DNA from: Pasteurella sp030783905
GTDB taxonomy: Bacteria; Pseudomonadota; Gammaproteobacteria; Enterobacterales; Pasteurellaceae
DNA: 64,000 bases
NCBI GenBank assembly: GCA_051122655.1
Contig: CP182107.1
Span: 1,178,001-1,242,000, forward strand
Direction: 5' to 3'
Below are positions 8,027 to 15,628 of this stretch, in pieces. The notes below the pieces were generated by a model. That model was given only the letters and a program-made list of their open reading frames with translations. It ran no database searches and was not told the origin of the DNA. The position numbers were made by a program, and so were the translations under genes. The first letter of the stretch is position 1, and each line of letters begins with the position of its first letter.

Positions 8027-9125
8027 ATGTTTGAAATTAATCCTATCAGAAATAAAATCTCAGACCTCGCTGAACGCACGCAAGTGTTGAGGGGGTATCT
8101 TTGACTTCGAGGCGAAAGTTGAACGCTTAGAAGAAGTCAATGCTGAACTCGAACAGCCTGATGTGTGGAATGAACCGGAAAAAGCACAAGCATTAGGTAA
8201 AGAACGCGTTGCATTAGAAGGGGTTGTCAATACTATTCATACACTGGATCAAGGCTTAGAAGATGTCGAAGGACTACTCGACCTTGCTATTGAAGCTGAA
8301 GATGAAGGTACTTTCCACGAAGCCGTTGCTGAACTCGATGAATTAGAACAACAACTGGCTAAATTAGAATTCCGCCGTATGTTCAGTGGACAACACGATG
8401 CTGCAGACTGCTATGTCGATTTACAAGCAGGATCCGGGGGAACCGAAGCACAAGACTGGACCGAAATGTTACTGCGGATGTATTTACGCTGGGCAGAAAG
8501 CAAAGGCTTTAAAACGGAATTAATGGAAGTATCCGATGGGGATGTGGCGGGGATCAAATCCGCAACTATTAAGGTCTCTGGTGAATATGCATTCGGTTGG
8601 TTACGTACCGAAACAGGCATTCATCGTTTAGTACGCAAAAGTCCTTTTGATTCCAATAACCGCCGTCATACCTCATTCAGTGCGGCTTTCGTTTATCCTG
8701 AAATTGATGATGATATCGACATTGATATCAACCCGGCGGATTTACGTATTGATGTGTACCGTGCTTCGGGTGCGGGTGGTCAGCACGTCAACAAAACAGA
8801 AAGTGCGGTGCGCATTACCCATATTCCAAGCGGGATCGTAGTGCAATGCCAAAATGATCGCTCTCAACATAAAAACAAAGATCAATGTATGAAACAGTTG
8901 AAAGCGAAACTGTATGAAATGGAATTACAGAAGAAAAATGCCGATAAACAAGCAATGGAAGACAATAAGTCCGATATTGGCTGGGGCAGTCAAATTCGCT
9001 CTTACGTGTTAGACGATTCGCGAATTAAAGATTTACGTACTGGTGTGGAAAATCGCAATACCCAAGCGGTACTCGATGGCGATCTTGATCGCTTTATTGA
9101 AGCCAGTTTAAAAGCCGGATTATAA
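8027..9125 (+). CDS. prfB: Peptide chain release factor 2 with programmed +1 frameshift
   Basis: RF2 recognises UGA and UAA stops and releases the peptide through its GGQ motif (GAGGQHVNKTES); the SPF tripeptide that reads the stop codon is visible (RKSPFDSNN). The gene is in two frames: 8027-8101 encodes 25 residues and meets an in-frame TGA at 8102-8104, then reading moves +1 and continues from 8103 to 9125, giving 365 residues. The slippery context is the classical one, an internal Shine-Dalgarno (AGGGGG) just before TAT CTT TGA C, which makes synthesis autoregulated by RF2 level. A TATAAT lies at 7976-7981, with a poor -35. lysS follows, as in E. coli. Confidence 0.97.
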
Positions 9126-9179
9126 CTGATCATCTGGGCGCTTTGCCAAATAAAAAATATGAGAAATTAGGTAATAAAA

Positions 9180-10685
9180 ATGTCAGAACAAACTCAAGAA
9201 CTTGATCTTAATGGTGAAATGTTAGTACGTCGTGAAAAATTAGCCGCGTTACGTGCAAAAGGTAACCCCTTCCCCAATACTTTCCGTCGTGATGGACTTG
9301 CACAAGATTTACACGCAAACTACGATGCACTTGACGGTGAGACACTAAAAGAACAAGACATAGAAGTGAAAGTCGCAGGGCGTATTATGACACGTCGTGC
9401 CATGGGGAAAGCCACCTTTATCACCTTGCAAGATATGTCTGGTCGTATTCAACTTTATGTCGCGCGTGATAATTTACCAGAAGGCGTTTATGCTGATGAT
9501 GTAGGCCACTGGGATTTAGGCGATATTGTGGGTGTAAAAGGGACCTTATTTAAAACCAAAACCAATGAATTAACGGTGCGTTGTACTGAAGTACAGTTAT
9601 TAACCAAAGCATTACGTCCATTACCTGATAAATTCCATGGTTTAAGTGACCAAGAAACACGCTATCGTCAACGCTATTTAGATTTAATTGCTAACGAAGA
9701 CTCACGCCGTACATTCATTATTCGTTCCAAAGTCATTGCAGGCATTCGCGAATACTTCCTCTCAAAAGGCTTTATGGAAGTGGAAACCCCAATGTTACAA
9801 ATCATTCCGGGTGGCGCATCTGCACGTCCCTTTGTCACACATCATAATGCCTTAGATGTGGATATGTATTTACGTATTGCGCCTGAGCTTTACTTAAAAC
9901 GTTTAGTCGTGGGTGGTTTTGAGCGTGTATTTGAATTAAACCGTAACTTCCGTAATGAAGGCGTGTCTGTCCGTCATAACCCTGAATTTACTATGCTTGA
10001 ATACTACCAAGCCTATGCAGACTACCACGATTTAATGGATAACACGGAAGAATTACTACGTAAATTAGCATTGGATATTTTAGGCACCACTATCGTGCCT
10101 TACGGCGAATACGAATTTGATTTTGGCAAACCATTTGAACGCATCACCATGCATGAGGCGATTCTAAAATATGGTGCAGATAAAGGCATCGTGAAAGAGG
10201 ATCTCTATGACTTTGATCGAGCGGTCGCGGTGGCGAAAAAATTAGGTATTGAAGTACAAAAATCTTGGGGGCTAGGTAGTCTCGTTAACGTCATTTTTGA
10301 AGAAGTAGCAGAACATCACTTAATTCAGCCAACGTTCTTAATGGCACATCCTGCCGAAATTTCGCCATTAGCACGTCGTAATGATGAAAATCCTGAAGTC
10401 ACTGATCGTTTTGAATTATTCATTGGTGGCCGTGAAATTGGTAATGGTTTCTCTGAGTTAAACGATGCCGAAGATCAAAATGAACGCTTTGATGCACAAG
10501 TCGCGGCGAAAGAGGCGGGCGATGATGAAGCCATGTTTAAAGATGATGACTTTGTGACCGCACTTGAACATGGTCTTCCACCAACTGCTGGTGAAGGATT
10601 AGGGATCGACCGCTTAGCCATGTTATTTGCTAACGCTGCCTCTATCCGAGATGTAATTCTCTTCCCTGCAATGAAGCAGAAATAA
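9180..10685 (+). CDS. lysS: Lysyl-tRNA synthetase (class II)
   Basis: A 501-residue class II synthetase that charges tRNA-Lys. The N-terminal OB-fold anticodon-binding domain (about residues 60-150, VKVAGRIMTRRAMGKATF) precedes the catalytic domain with motif 1 (IREYFLSKGFMEVETP), motif 2 (NRNFRNEGVSVRHNPEFT) and motif 3 (GEGLGIDRLAML). Length matches the bacterial family. It is 54 bp after prfB with no obvious promoter between, so co-transcription is likely. An uptake sequence (10557-10565) lies inside the gene. Confidence 0.98.
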   Translation: MSEQTQELDLNGEMLVRREKLAALRAKGNPFPNTFRRDGLAQDLHANYDALDGETLKEQDIEVKVAGRIMTRRAMGKATFITLQDMSGRIQLYVARDNLPEGVYADDVGHWDLGDIVGVKGTLFKTKTNELTVRCTEVQLLTKALRPLPDKFHGLSDQETRYRQRYLDLIANEDSRRTFIIRSKVIAGIREYFLSKGFMEVETPMLQIIPGGASARPFVTHHNALDVDMYLRIAPELYLKRLVVGGFERVFELNRNFRNEGVSVRHNPEFTMLEYYQAYADYHDLMDNTEELLRKLALDILGTTIVPYGEYEFDFGKPFERITMHEAILKYGADKGIVKEDLYDFDRAVAVAKKLGIEVQKSWGLGSLVNVIFEEVAEHHLIQPTFLMAHPAEISPLARRNDENPEVTDRFELFIGGREIGNGFSELNDAEDQNERFDAQVAAKEAGDDEAMFKDDDFVTALEHGLPPTAGEGLGIDRLAMLFANAASIRDVILFPAMKQK

Positions 10686-10692
10686 GGCTTTC

Positions 10693-10717
10693 TATCCCCA
10701 ACATCATGTTGGGGATA
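10693..10717 (+). terminator. Hairpin after lysS without a T-run
   Basis: TATCCCCAACAT and ATGTTGGGGATA form a nearly perfect palindrome, but only ACTCATTTC follows. It may be a weak terminator or an mRNA-stabilising element between the housekeeping pair prfB-lysS and the sialylation genes. Confidence 0.45.
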
Positions 10718-10740
10718 ACTCATTTCATAGGATTTCTTAT

Positions 10741-11979
10741 ATGAAAAATCATCGACTCAATCTCAACCTGTGTTTATTTATCATTTTTTCATTATTTACG
10801 ACACTGAGTTGGTCAAAAACAATTACGTTGTATTTAGATCCTGCTTCCTTACCGGCATTAAATCAGCTAATGGACTTCACAAAAAGTAGCGACGATAAAA
10901 CGCATCCTCGCATTTTTGGTCTTTCTCGCTTTAAGATACCTGACAGCATTACTACACAATACAAAAATATCCATTTTGTTGAACTAAAAGATAATCGCCC
11001 CACTGAAGCACTTTTTACTATTTTAGATCAATACACCGAAAATATTGAGTTAGATTTACACTTAAATATTGCACATTCAGTTCAATTAATGCGCCCGATT
11101 TTAGCCTATCGTTTTAAACATCCTGATCGTATATCAATTCAGCGTTTAAATCTTTATGACGATGGTTCAATGGAGTATGTCGATTTAGAAAAAGAAGAAA
11201 ATAAAGATCTTCTAGCAGAAATTAAACAAGCCGAAAAACAACTTTCAAATTATTTACTGACCGGAAAAATCAAATTTGATAATCCGACCATGGCTCGTTA
11301 TGTCTGGCAATCTGCTTTTCCAGTAAAATATTATTTTTTAAGTACAGCGTATTTTGAAAAAGCACCATTTTTACAACCACTAAAAAACTACCTAGCTGGG
11401 AATTATCAAAAAATCGATTGGTCTGCCTACCAACAGCTCACACCAGAAAAACAAGCATTCTACTTAAACCTAGTTGGCTTTAGTGATGAAATCAAACAAT
11501 TGCTAGATGTACCACAAGCAAAATTTATCTTTACGGGTACAACAACATGGGAAGGTAATACCAATGTGCGAGAGTACTATGCACAACAACAGCTTAATTT
11601 ACTTCGTCACTTTACCCAACCAGAGGGCGATTTATTTATTGGAGATCATTATAAAATCTACTTTAAAGGACATCCTAAAGGTGGTGAAATTAATGACTAC
11701 ATTCTGAATAACGCCCCAAATATTACCAATATCCCTGCTAATATTTCCTTTGAAGTATTAATGATGACAGGTCTATTACCTGATAAAGTAGGCGGTGTTG
11801 CAAGTTCATTGTATTTTTCCTTACCAAAAGACAAAATTAGCCATATTATTTTCACATCGGATAAACAGATAAAAAATAGAGAAGACGCACTCAATCATCC
11901 ATATGTAAAGGTTATGCGTCGTTTAGGTATCATTGATGAATCGCAGATCATCTTTTGGGATAGTTTAAAACAGTTATAA
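10741..11979 (+). CDS. CMP-sialic acid:galactoside sialyltransferase, GT80 family (PmST1 type)
   Basis: A 412-residue enzyme that moves sialic acid from CMP-Neu5Ac to terminal galactose of surface glycans. The N-terminus (residues 1-25) is a hydrophobic signal or anchor ending LSWSK; the catalytic part starts KTITLYLDPAS. It is recognised as the multifunctional alpha-2,3 sialyltransferase of P. multocida: Asp141 (in YDDGS), His311 (KGHP), Glu338 (FEVL) and Ser355-Ser356 (VASSLYF) all match the published catalytic numbering. It is not identical to the PmST1 sequence as I remember it. The gene is visibly richer in A+T than its neighbours and has no uptake sequence inside it. neuA follows 19 bp later and supplies the donor. 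Confidence 0.95.
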   Translation: MKNHRLNLNLCLFIIFSLFTTLSWSKTITLYLDPASLPALNQLMDFTKSSDDKTHPRIFGLSRFKIPDSITTQYKNIHFVELKDNRPTEALFTILDQYTENIELDLHLNIAHSVQLMRPILAYRFKHPDRISIQRLNLYDDGSMEYVDLEKEENKDLLAEIKQAEKQLSNYLLTGKIKFDNPTMARYVWQSAFPVKYYFLSTAYFEKAPFLQPLKNYLAGNYQKIDWSAYQQLTPEKQAFYLNLVGFSDEIKQLLDVPQAKFIFTGTTTWEGNTNVREYYAQQQLNLLRHFTQPEGDLFIGDHYKIYFKGHPKGGEINDYILNNAPNITNIPANISFEVLMMTGLLPDKVGGVASSLYFSLPKDKISHIIFTSDKQIKNREDALNHPYVKVMRRLGIIDESQIIFWDSLKQL

Positions 11980-11998
11980 TTCGATATAGGAGATTGCT

Positions 11999-12670
11999 AT
12001 GACCAATATTGCTATCATTCCAGCCCGTGCTGGCTCAAAGGGCATTCCTGATAAAAACCTGAAAAAGGTGGGAGGACATTCTCTGGTTGGTAGAGCGATT
12101 CTCGCCGCTCAAAATGCAGAGGTATTTGATCAAATTGTGGTGACTTCAGATGGCGATAATATTCTGGATGAAGCCAGAAAATATGGTGTAACAGCGATCA
12201 AAAGACCAAGTGAACTTGCACAAGATAACTCTCGAACAATTGATGCTATTTTACATGTCCTCCATGAACTGAACATTGAATCTGGGACTTGTACACATCT
12301 ACAACCGACTAGTCCCTTACGTGATCATTTAGATATCAAAAATGCGATGGATATTTTTATGAGTGGTGGCGTGAGTTCTGTTGTTTCAGCCTGTGAATGT
12401 GAACATCACCCTTATAAAGCCTTTTCGTTAGGTGACGATCATGAAGTTTTGCCAGTACGTGAAATTAAAGATTTCGAAGCGGCGCGCCAAACATTGCCTA
12501 AAATGTATCGCGCAAATGGGGCAATTTACATTAATGATGTGGCAAAATTACTGAAAGAAAAATATTTCTTTATTCCCCCAATCAAATTCTACTTAATGCC
12601 AACTTATCGTTCTGTGGATATTGATGTGAAGCAGGATTTAGAACTCGCGGAAATTTTAGCCAATAAATAA
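11999..12670 (+). CDS. neuA: N-acylneuraminate cytidylyltransferase (CMP-sialic acid synthetase)
   Basis: A 223-residue enzyme that makes CMP-Neu5Ac from CTP and sialic acid, the activated donor for the sialyltransferase encoded just before it. The nucleotide-binding signature IPARAGSKGIPDKNL opens the protein; LQPTSPLRD and the C-terminal SVDIDVKQDLELAE are family blocks. Its sequence is close to Haemophilus SiaB as I recall it. No sialic acid synthesis genes (neuB, neuC) are in the window, in keeping with Pasteurella using scavenged sialic acid, although they could lie elsewhere. A terminator and an uptake sequence (12670-12678) follow. Confidence 0.96.
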   Translation: MTNIAIIPARAGSKGIPDKNLKKVGGHSLVGRAILAAQNAEVFDQIVVTSDGDNILDEARKYGVTAIKRPSELAQDNSRTIDAILHVLHELNIESGTCTHLQPTSPLRDHLDIKNAMDIFMSGGVSSVVSACECEHHPYKAFSLGDDHEVLPVREIKDFEAARQTLPKMYRANGAIYINDVAKLLKEKYFFIPPIKFYLMPTYRSVDIDVKQDLELAEILANK

Positions 12671-12685
12671 CCGCACTTTTGTCGT

Positions 12686-12750
12686 CAGTAGGTCTTGCTT
12701 AAGCCAGTTAGCAGTAAAAACAACGCTTAAACACGCCTACTGTTTCTTTT
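12686..12750 (+). terminator. Terminator after neuA
   Basis: CAGTAGG (12686-12692) pairs with CCTACTG (12736-12742), with inner GCTTAA pairings, and is followed by TTTCTTTT. It separates the sialylation pair from the queuosine operon. Confidence 0.5.
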
Positions 12751-12754
12751 CATA

Positions 12755-12807
12755 GTGGTTCGTAACCCTCCCACTTGAACAACTTTGTTGTTCGAAACAA
12801 AACTAGG
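12755..12807 (+). ncRNA. preQ1-I riboswitch controlling queC-queD-queE
   Basis: GTGG...CCAC forms the P1 stem around the loop TTCGTAACCCTC, and the A-rich tail AAACAAAACTAGG supplies the pseudoknot strand, as in preQ1-I aptamers. The tail overlaps the Shine-Dalgarno of queC (AGGAAA, ATG at 12816), so ligand binding would hide the ribosome site. Unusually, a perfect 7-bp hairpin (GAACAAC/GTTGTTC, 12777-12793) is inserted between P1 and the tail. The assignment rests on motif likeness and on the downstream genes. Confidence 0.75.
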
Positions 12808-12815
12808 AAAATACT

Positions 12816-13490
12816 ATGCAGTTAACTAACCCAAACCGCGATCGTAAAGCGGTCGTGATCTTTTCCGGTGGACAAGATTCCACTACCTGTCTCTTTCAAG
12901 CAATACAAGATTATGGTATTGAAAATGTTGAAGTCGTGACTTTCCAATATGGTCAACGCCATGCGATTGAACTTGAAAAAGCAACCTGGATAGCCCAAGA
13001 CCTTGGGGTCAAACAAACCTTAATTGATACCTCTGTCATTAAAGCGATTACCCAAAATGCCTTAATGGATCAACAAGCAAAGATTGAACAACACGGCAAT
13101 ACACCAAATACGTTTGTGGATGGTCGTAATGCCCTATTTTTACTGTATACGGCGATCTATGCCAAAGGTCAGGGTATTCAAGATATTATCACAGGTGTCT
13201 GTGAAACGGATTTTAGTGGTTATCCCGATTGCCGCGATGTGTTTATTAAATCCATGAACGTGACACTTAATCTGGCGATGGATTATCAGTTTAATCTGAA
13301 AACCCCTTTAATGTATCTGACCAAAGCGCAAACTTGGCAATTAGCAGATGAACTGGGCGTATTAGAGTACATTCGCCAGCATACTCATACTTGCTATATG
13401 GGGGTGGAACAAGGTTGTGGCGAATGTCCAAGTTGCCTGTTGCGTGAAAAGGGCTTAAATGAATATTTAGCAACCAAAAGTAAGGAGTGA
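12816..13490 (+). CDS. queC: 7-cyano-7-deazaguanine synthase QueC
   Basis: A 224-residue ATP-dependent enzyme that converts 7-carboxy-7-deazaguanine and ammonia to preQ0, a precursor of queuosine in tRNA. The N-type ATP pyrophosphatase loop VIFSGGQDSTTCL is near residue 15; the C-terminal zinc site is CYMGVEQGCGECPSC. It is the first gene of queC-queD-queE and sits directly behind the preQ1 riboswitch, whose tail contains its ribosome-binding site. Three bases separate it from queD. Confidence 0.97.
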   Translation: MQLTNPNRDRKAVVIFSGGQDSTTCLFQAIQDYGIENVEVVTFQYGQRHAIELEKATWIAQDLGVKQTLIDTSVIKAITQNALMDQQAKIEQHGNTPNTFVDGRNALFLLYTAIYAKGQGIQDIITGVCETDFSGYPDCRDVFIKSMNVTLNLAMDYQFNLKTPLMYLTKAQTWQLADELGVLEYIRQHTHTCYMGVEQGCGECPSCLLREKGLNEYLATKSKE

Positions 13491-13493
13491 TTC

Positions 13494-13919
13494 ATGTTTA
13501 AAATTACAAAAGAATTTCATTTTGATATGGCGCATATGCTCGATGGACATGATGGGAAATGCAAAAATTTACATGGACACACTTACACCTTACAAGTTGA
13601 ACTCTGTGGTGAGTTGCACTCAAGTGGTCCCAAAAAAGGTATGGTGATTGACTTCGCTGATTTAAAAGCGATTGTCAAACAGCGTATTCTCGATCCAATG
13701 GATCATGCCTTTATTTATGATTGCAGCAGTGAAAAAGAATCAAAAGTGGCGAAGTTATTACAGTCCTTAGACTCTAAAACCTTTTCCCTACCTACACGTA
13801 CCACCGCGGAAGAAATGGCCCGTTTTATGTTTAATTGTTTGAAATATGAGGCAGATTTGCCTGTTTCTGCCATTCGCCTATGGGAAACGCCTACCTCATT
13901 TTGTGAATATAAGGAATAA
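13494..13919 (+). CDS. queD: 6-carboxy-5,6,7,8-tetrahydropterin synthase QueD
   Basis: A 141-residue PTPS/QueD-family enzyme that turns dihydroneopterin triphosphate into 6-carboxytetrahydropterin, the second step of queuosine precursor synthesis. The zinc-binding histidines are in the FHFDMAH and LHGHTY blocks and the catalytic Cys in KCKNLHGH. The C-terminal part ends in the WETPTSFCEY block usual for QueD. It is tightly packed between queC (3 bp) and queE (5 bp). Its stop codon is overlapped by an uptake sequence. Confidence 0.95.
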   Translation: MFKITKEFHFDMAHMLDGHDGKCKNLHGHTYTLQVELCGELHSSGPKKGMVIDFADLKAIVKQRILDPMDHAFIYDCSSEKESKVAKLLQSLDSKTFSLPTRTTAEEMARFMFNCLKYEADLPVSAIRLWETPTSFCEYKE

Positions 13920-13924
13920 GTGCG

Positions 13925-14554
13925 GTGCAAATTCGAGATATTTTTGAGCCTGAATATCATATAGTGGAAATTTTTGAAAGCTTACAAGGAGAAGGCTTTA
14001 ATACCGGCATGCCAAGCATTTTTGTGCGTTTTGGCAAATGCAATCTAGCCTGTCCTTGGTGTGATACACCTTACAATCAATATACCACTTGGACACTCAG
14101 CCAAATTCTGCAAAAAGTGCGGTCATTTTCTGCCAAGAATATTATTATCACTGGCGGTGAACCGACGATCGTTCCCAAACTTGGCTTGTTACTTGATGCA
14201 CTAAAAACCGAAGGCTACTTTTTAGCGATTGAAACCAATGGACTGAAAGCCATCCCAAGCCAAATTGATTACATTGCCACCAGCCCCAAACGCTTGTATC
14301 AACATAAATATCAGCAAAAATGTATTCCTTTTGCCCATGAAGTGCGTATTGTGGCAGATGAAAATGTCATGGCTTTTTGTGAGCAGATTGAACAACTGAT
14401 CCGATCAGAACGCTACTACCTTTCGCCTTGTGAAGTAAAGGGAGAAATGAATTTGCTAGAGACGATCACGCAAATAGGCTTATTAAATCAACGTGTTAAT
14501 AAACCCAAATGGCAACTGAGCATACAAACACACAAACTCATTGGCATCGAGTAA
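13925..14554 (+). CDS. queE: 7-carboxy-7-deazaguanine synthase QueE (radical SAM)
   Basis: A 209-residue radical SAM enzyme that contracts the pterin ring to give 7-carboxy-7-deazaguanine. The 4Fe-4S motif is CNLACPWC (CX3CX2C), preceded by ESLQGEGFNTGMPSIFVRFG; the SAM-binding GGEP follows (ITGGEPTI). The start is GTG at 13925 with AAGGAA at good spacing. That GTG is supplied by the last bases of an uptake sequence (13918-13926). Together with queC and queD it forms the preQ0 branch; queF and tgt are not in this window. A terminator lies at 14652-14717. Confidence 0.95.
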   Translation: MQIRDIFEPEYHIVEIFESLQGEGFNTGMPSIFVRFGKCNLACPWCDTPYNQYTTWTLSQILQKVRSFSAKNIIITGGEPTIVPKLGLLLDALKTEGYFLAIETNGLKAIPSQIDYIATSPKRLYQHKYQQKCIPFAHEVRIVADENVMAFCEQIEQLIRSERYYLSPCEVKGEMNLLETITQIGLLNQRVNKPKWQLSIQTHKLIGIE

Positions 14555-14589
14555 ATACCAATTTATTTACTGTTACCTATTTTTAGTGG

Positions 14590-14617
14590 TTGATCATTAT
14601 ATAATAATATATATAAT
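14590..14617 (+). promoter_or_regulatory. Promoter-like element of a possible small RNA
   Basis: TTGATC, 16 bp, then a perfect TATAAT on the plus strand, inside an AT-rich tract after queE. A transcript from about 14624 would run only to the terminator at 14717, so it cannot serve the Nif3 gene unless read-through occurs. The tract is so AT-rich that a chance TATAAT is possible. Confidence 0.45.
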
Positions 14618-14623
14618 GAACTT

Positions 14624-14712
14624 GTTTTTAATTTGAAGTAGTAAATACGCTTGGCTAATTGCGATGTTTCCCCCACTATCTTGAAAAAGATAATCGCATT
14701 AGCCATTTTTTT
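14624..14712 (+). ncRNA. Candidate small RNA between queE and the Nif3 gene
   Basis: Inferred from a promoter-like element just before it and a strong terminator at its end. About 28 nt of unstructured AU-rich leader is followed by the terminator stem, whose long loop begins with the C-rich run GTTTCCCCCAC, a sequence that could pair with Shine-Dalgarno regions. No open reading frame of note lies within. It may instead simply be the 3' untranslated region of queE. Confidence 0.35.
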
Positions 14713-14717
14713 CTTCT
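14652..14717 (+). terminator. Strong Rho-independent terminator after queE
   Basis: TGGCTAAtTGCGAT pairs with ATCGCATTAGCCA (one bulged T), followed by seven Ts. The 27-nt loop contains a small internal hairpin (ATCTT/AAGAT). Confidence 0.85.
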
Positions 14718-14784
14718 TATTCTCGTCCAAATCCTTTACCATGTTCCCCATTCATTTTTCCCTTATTCACAACGAGAAAGCTGC

Positions 14785-15540
14785 ATGAACGCCCTTGAAC
14801 TTGAACACATTCTCAATAATAAACTCAATACCCACGCCATCTCGGATTACGCACCGAATGGCTTACAGGTCGAAGGAAAAAAAGATATCCAAAAAATCAT
14901 CACAGGTGTCACGGCAAGCCAAGCCTTAATTGAATACGCCGTAAGCCAACACGCTGATGCCATTTTAGTGCATCATGGTTACTTTTGGAAAAGTGAAAAT
15001 CCTTGTATTCGCGGGATGAAAGGAAAACGTATTAAAACCTTATTAGTGAATGACATCAACTTATATGGTTATCACTTGCCTTTAGATGTTCACCCTGAAT
15101 TAGGCAATAATGCACGTTTAGCCGCACTATTAGAGATTGAGAACTTACAACCCTTAGAACAAACTGCGGTCAGTATTCCCGTATATGGCACTTTAGCTAC
15201 CCCACTAACCAGCGAAGCCTTCGCATTACGTATTGAACAAGTGCTAAAGCGCAAACCGTTAGTTTGTAGCGATAATGCACCGCACTTGATTCGTACAGTC
15301 GGGATTTGCACAGGTGGGGGACAAGGTTATATCGATTTAGCCGCCAACCAAGGCATTGATGCCTTTATTACTGGCGAAGTATCTGAGCAAACAATTCATT
15401 CAGCACGCGAACAAGGCATTCATTTTTTTGCGGCGGGGCACCACGCGACCGAGCGCTATGGCATTCAAGCGTTAGGCGAATGGTTAAGCCAACAGTATGA
15501 TCTTGAAGTTGAATTTAAAGACATTGATAATCCTGCTTAA
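14785..15540 (+). CDS. Nif3/YbgI-family metal-binding protein
   Basis: A 251-residue DUF34/Nif3 protein similar to E. coli YbgI (also reported under GTP cyclohydrolase I type 2 names). Conserved metal-site blocks are visible: ILVHHGYFW, YHLPLDVHPELGNN, and near the end the GEVSEQ and GHHATERYG blocks. The biochemical role of the family is unsettled; proposals include metal insertion or hydrolase activity, and I assign none. The start at 14785 is chosen for its GAGAAAG ribosome site and because it matches the family N-terminus; an open frame continues upstream to 14659 across the terminator and is not coding. Confidence 0.88.
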   Translation: MNALELEHILNNKLNTHAISDYAPNGLQVEGKKDIQKIITGVTASQALIEYAVSQHADAILVHHGYFWKSENPCIRGMKGKRIKTLLVNDINLYGYHLPLDVHPELGNNARLAALLEIENLQPLEQTAVSIPVYGTLATPLTSEAFALRIEQVLKRKPLVCSDNAPHLIRTVGICTGGGQGYIDLAANQGIDAFITGEVSEQTIHSAREQGIHFFAAGHHATERYGIQALGEWLSQQYDLEVEFKDIDNPA

Positions 15541-15563
15541 TCCAATTGTGCATAAGGTCAGCT

Positions 15564-15592
15564 TTGTATTTATTCAGATTTTCCCTTATACT
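15564..15592 (+). promoter_or_regulatory. Sigma-70-type promoter of fabI
   Basis: TTGTAT, 17 bp, TATACT, ending 36 bp before the fabI ATG at 15629. Confidence 0.65.
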
Positions 15593-15628
15593 AGCCAGAA
15601 TTTTTAACATACGAAAAAGGTATTGATT

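Noticed and set aside
8163..9125. A shortened prfB starting at the first ATG of the second frame
   Set aside because: The true N-terminus and the programmed frameshift site are plainly upstream at 8027-8105.
14563..14751. 62-residue minus-strand open frame between queE and the Nif3 gene
   Set aside because: Low-complexity Lys/Ile/Tyr-rich translation across an AT-rich tract and a terminator; no ribosome site or family likeness.
14659..14784. Upstream extension of the Nif3-family gene
   Set aside because: It would begin within the queE terminator; the ATG at 14785 has a ribosome site and the family N-terminus.
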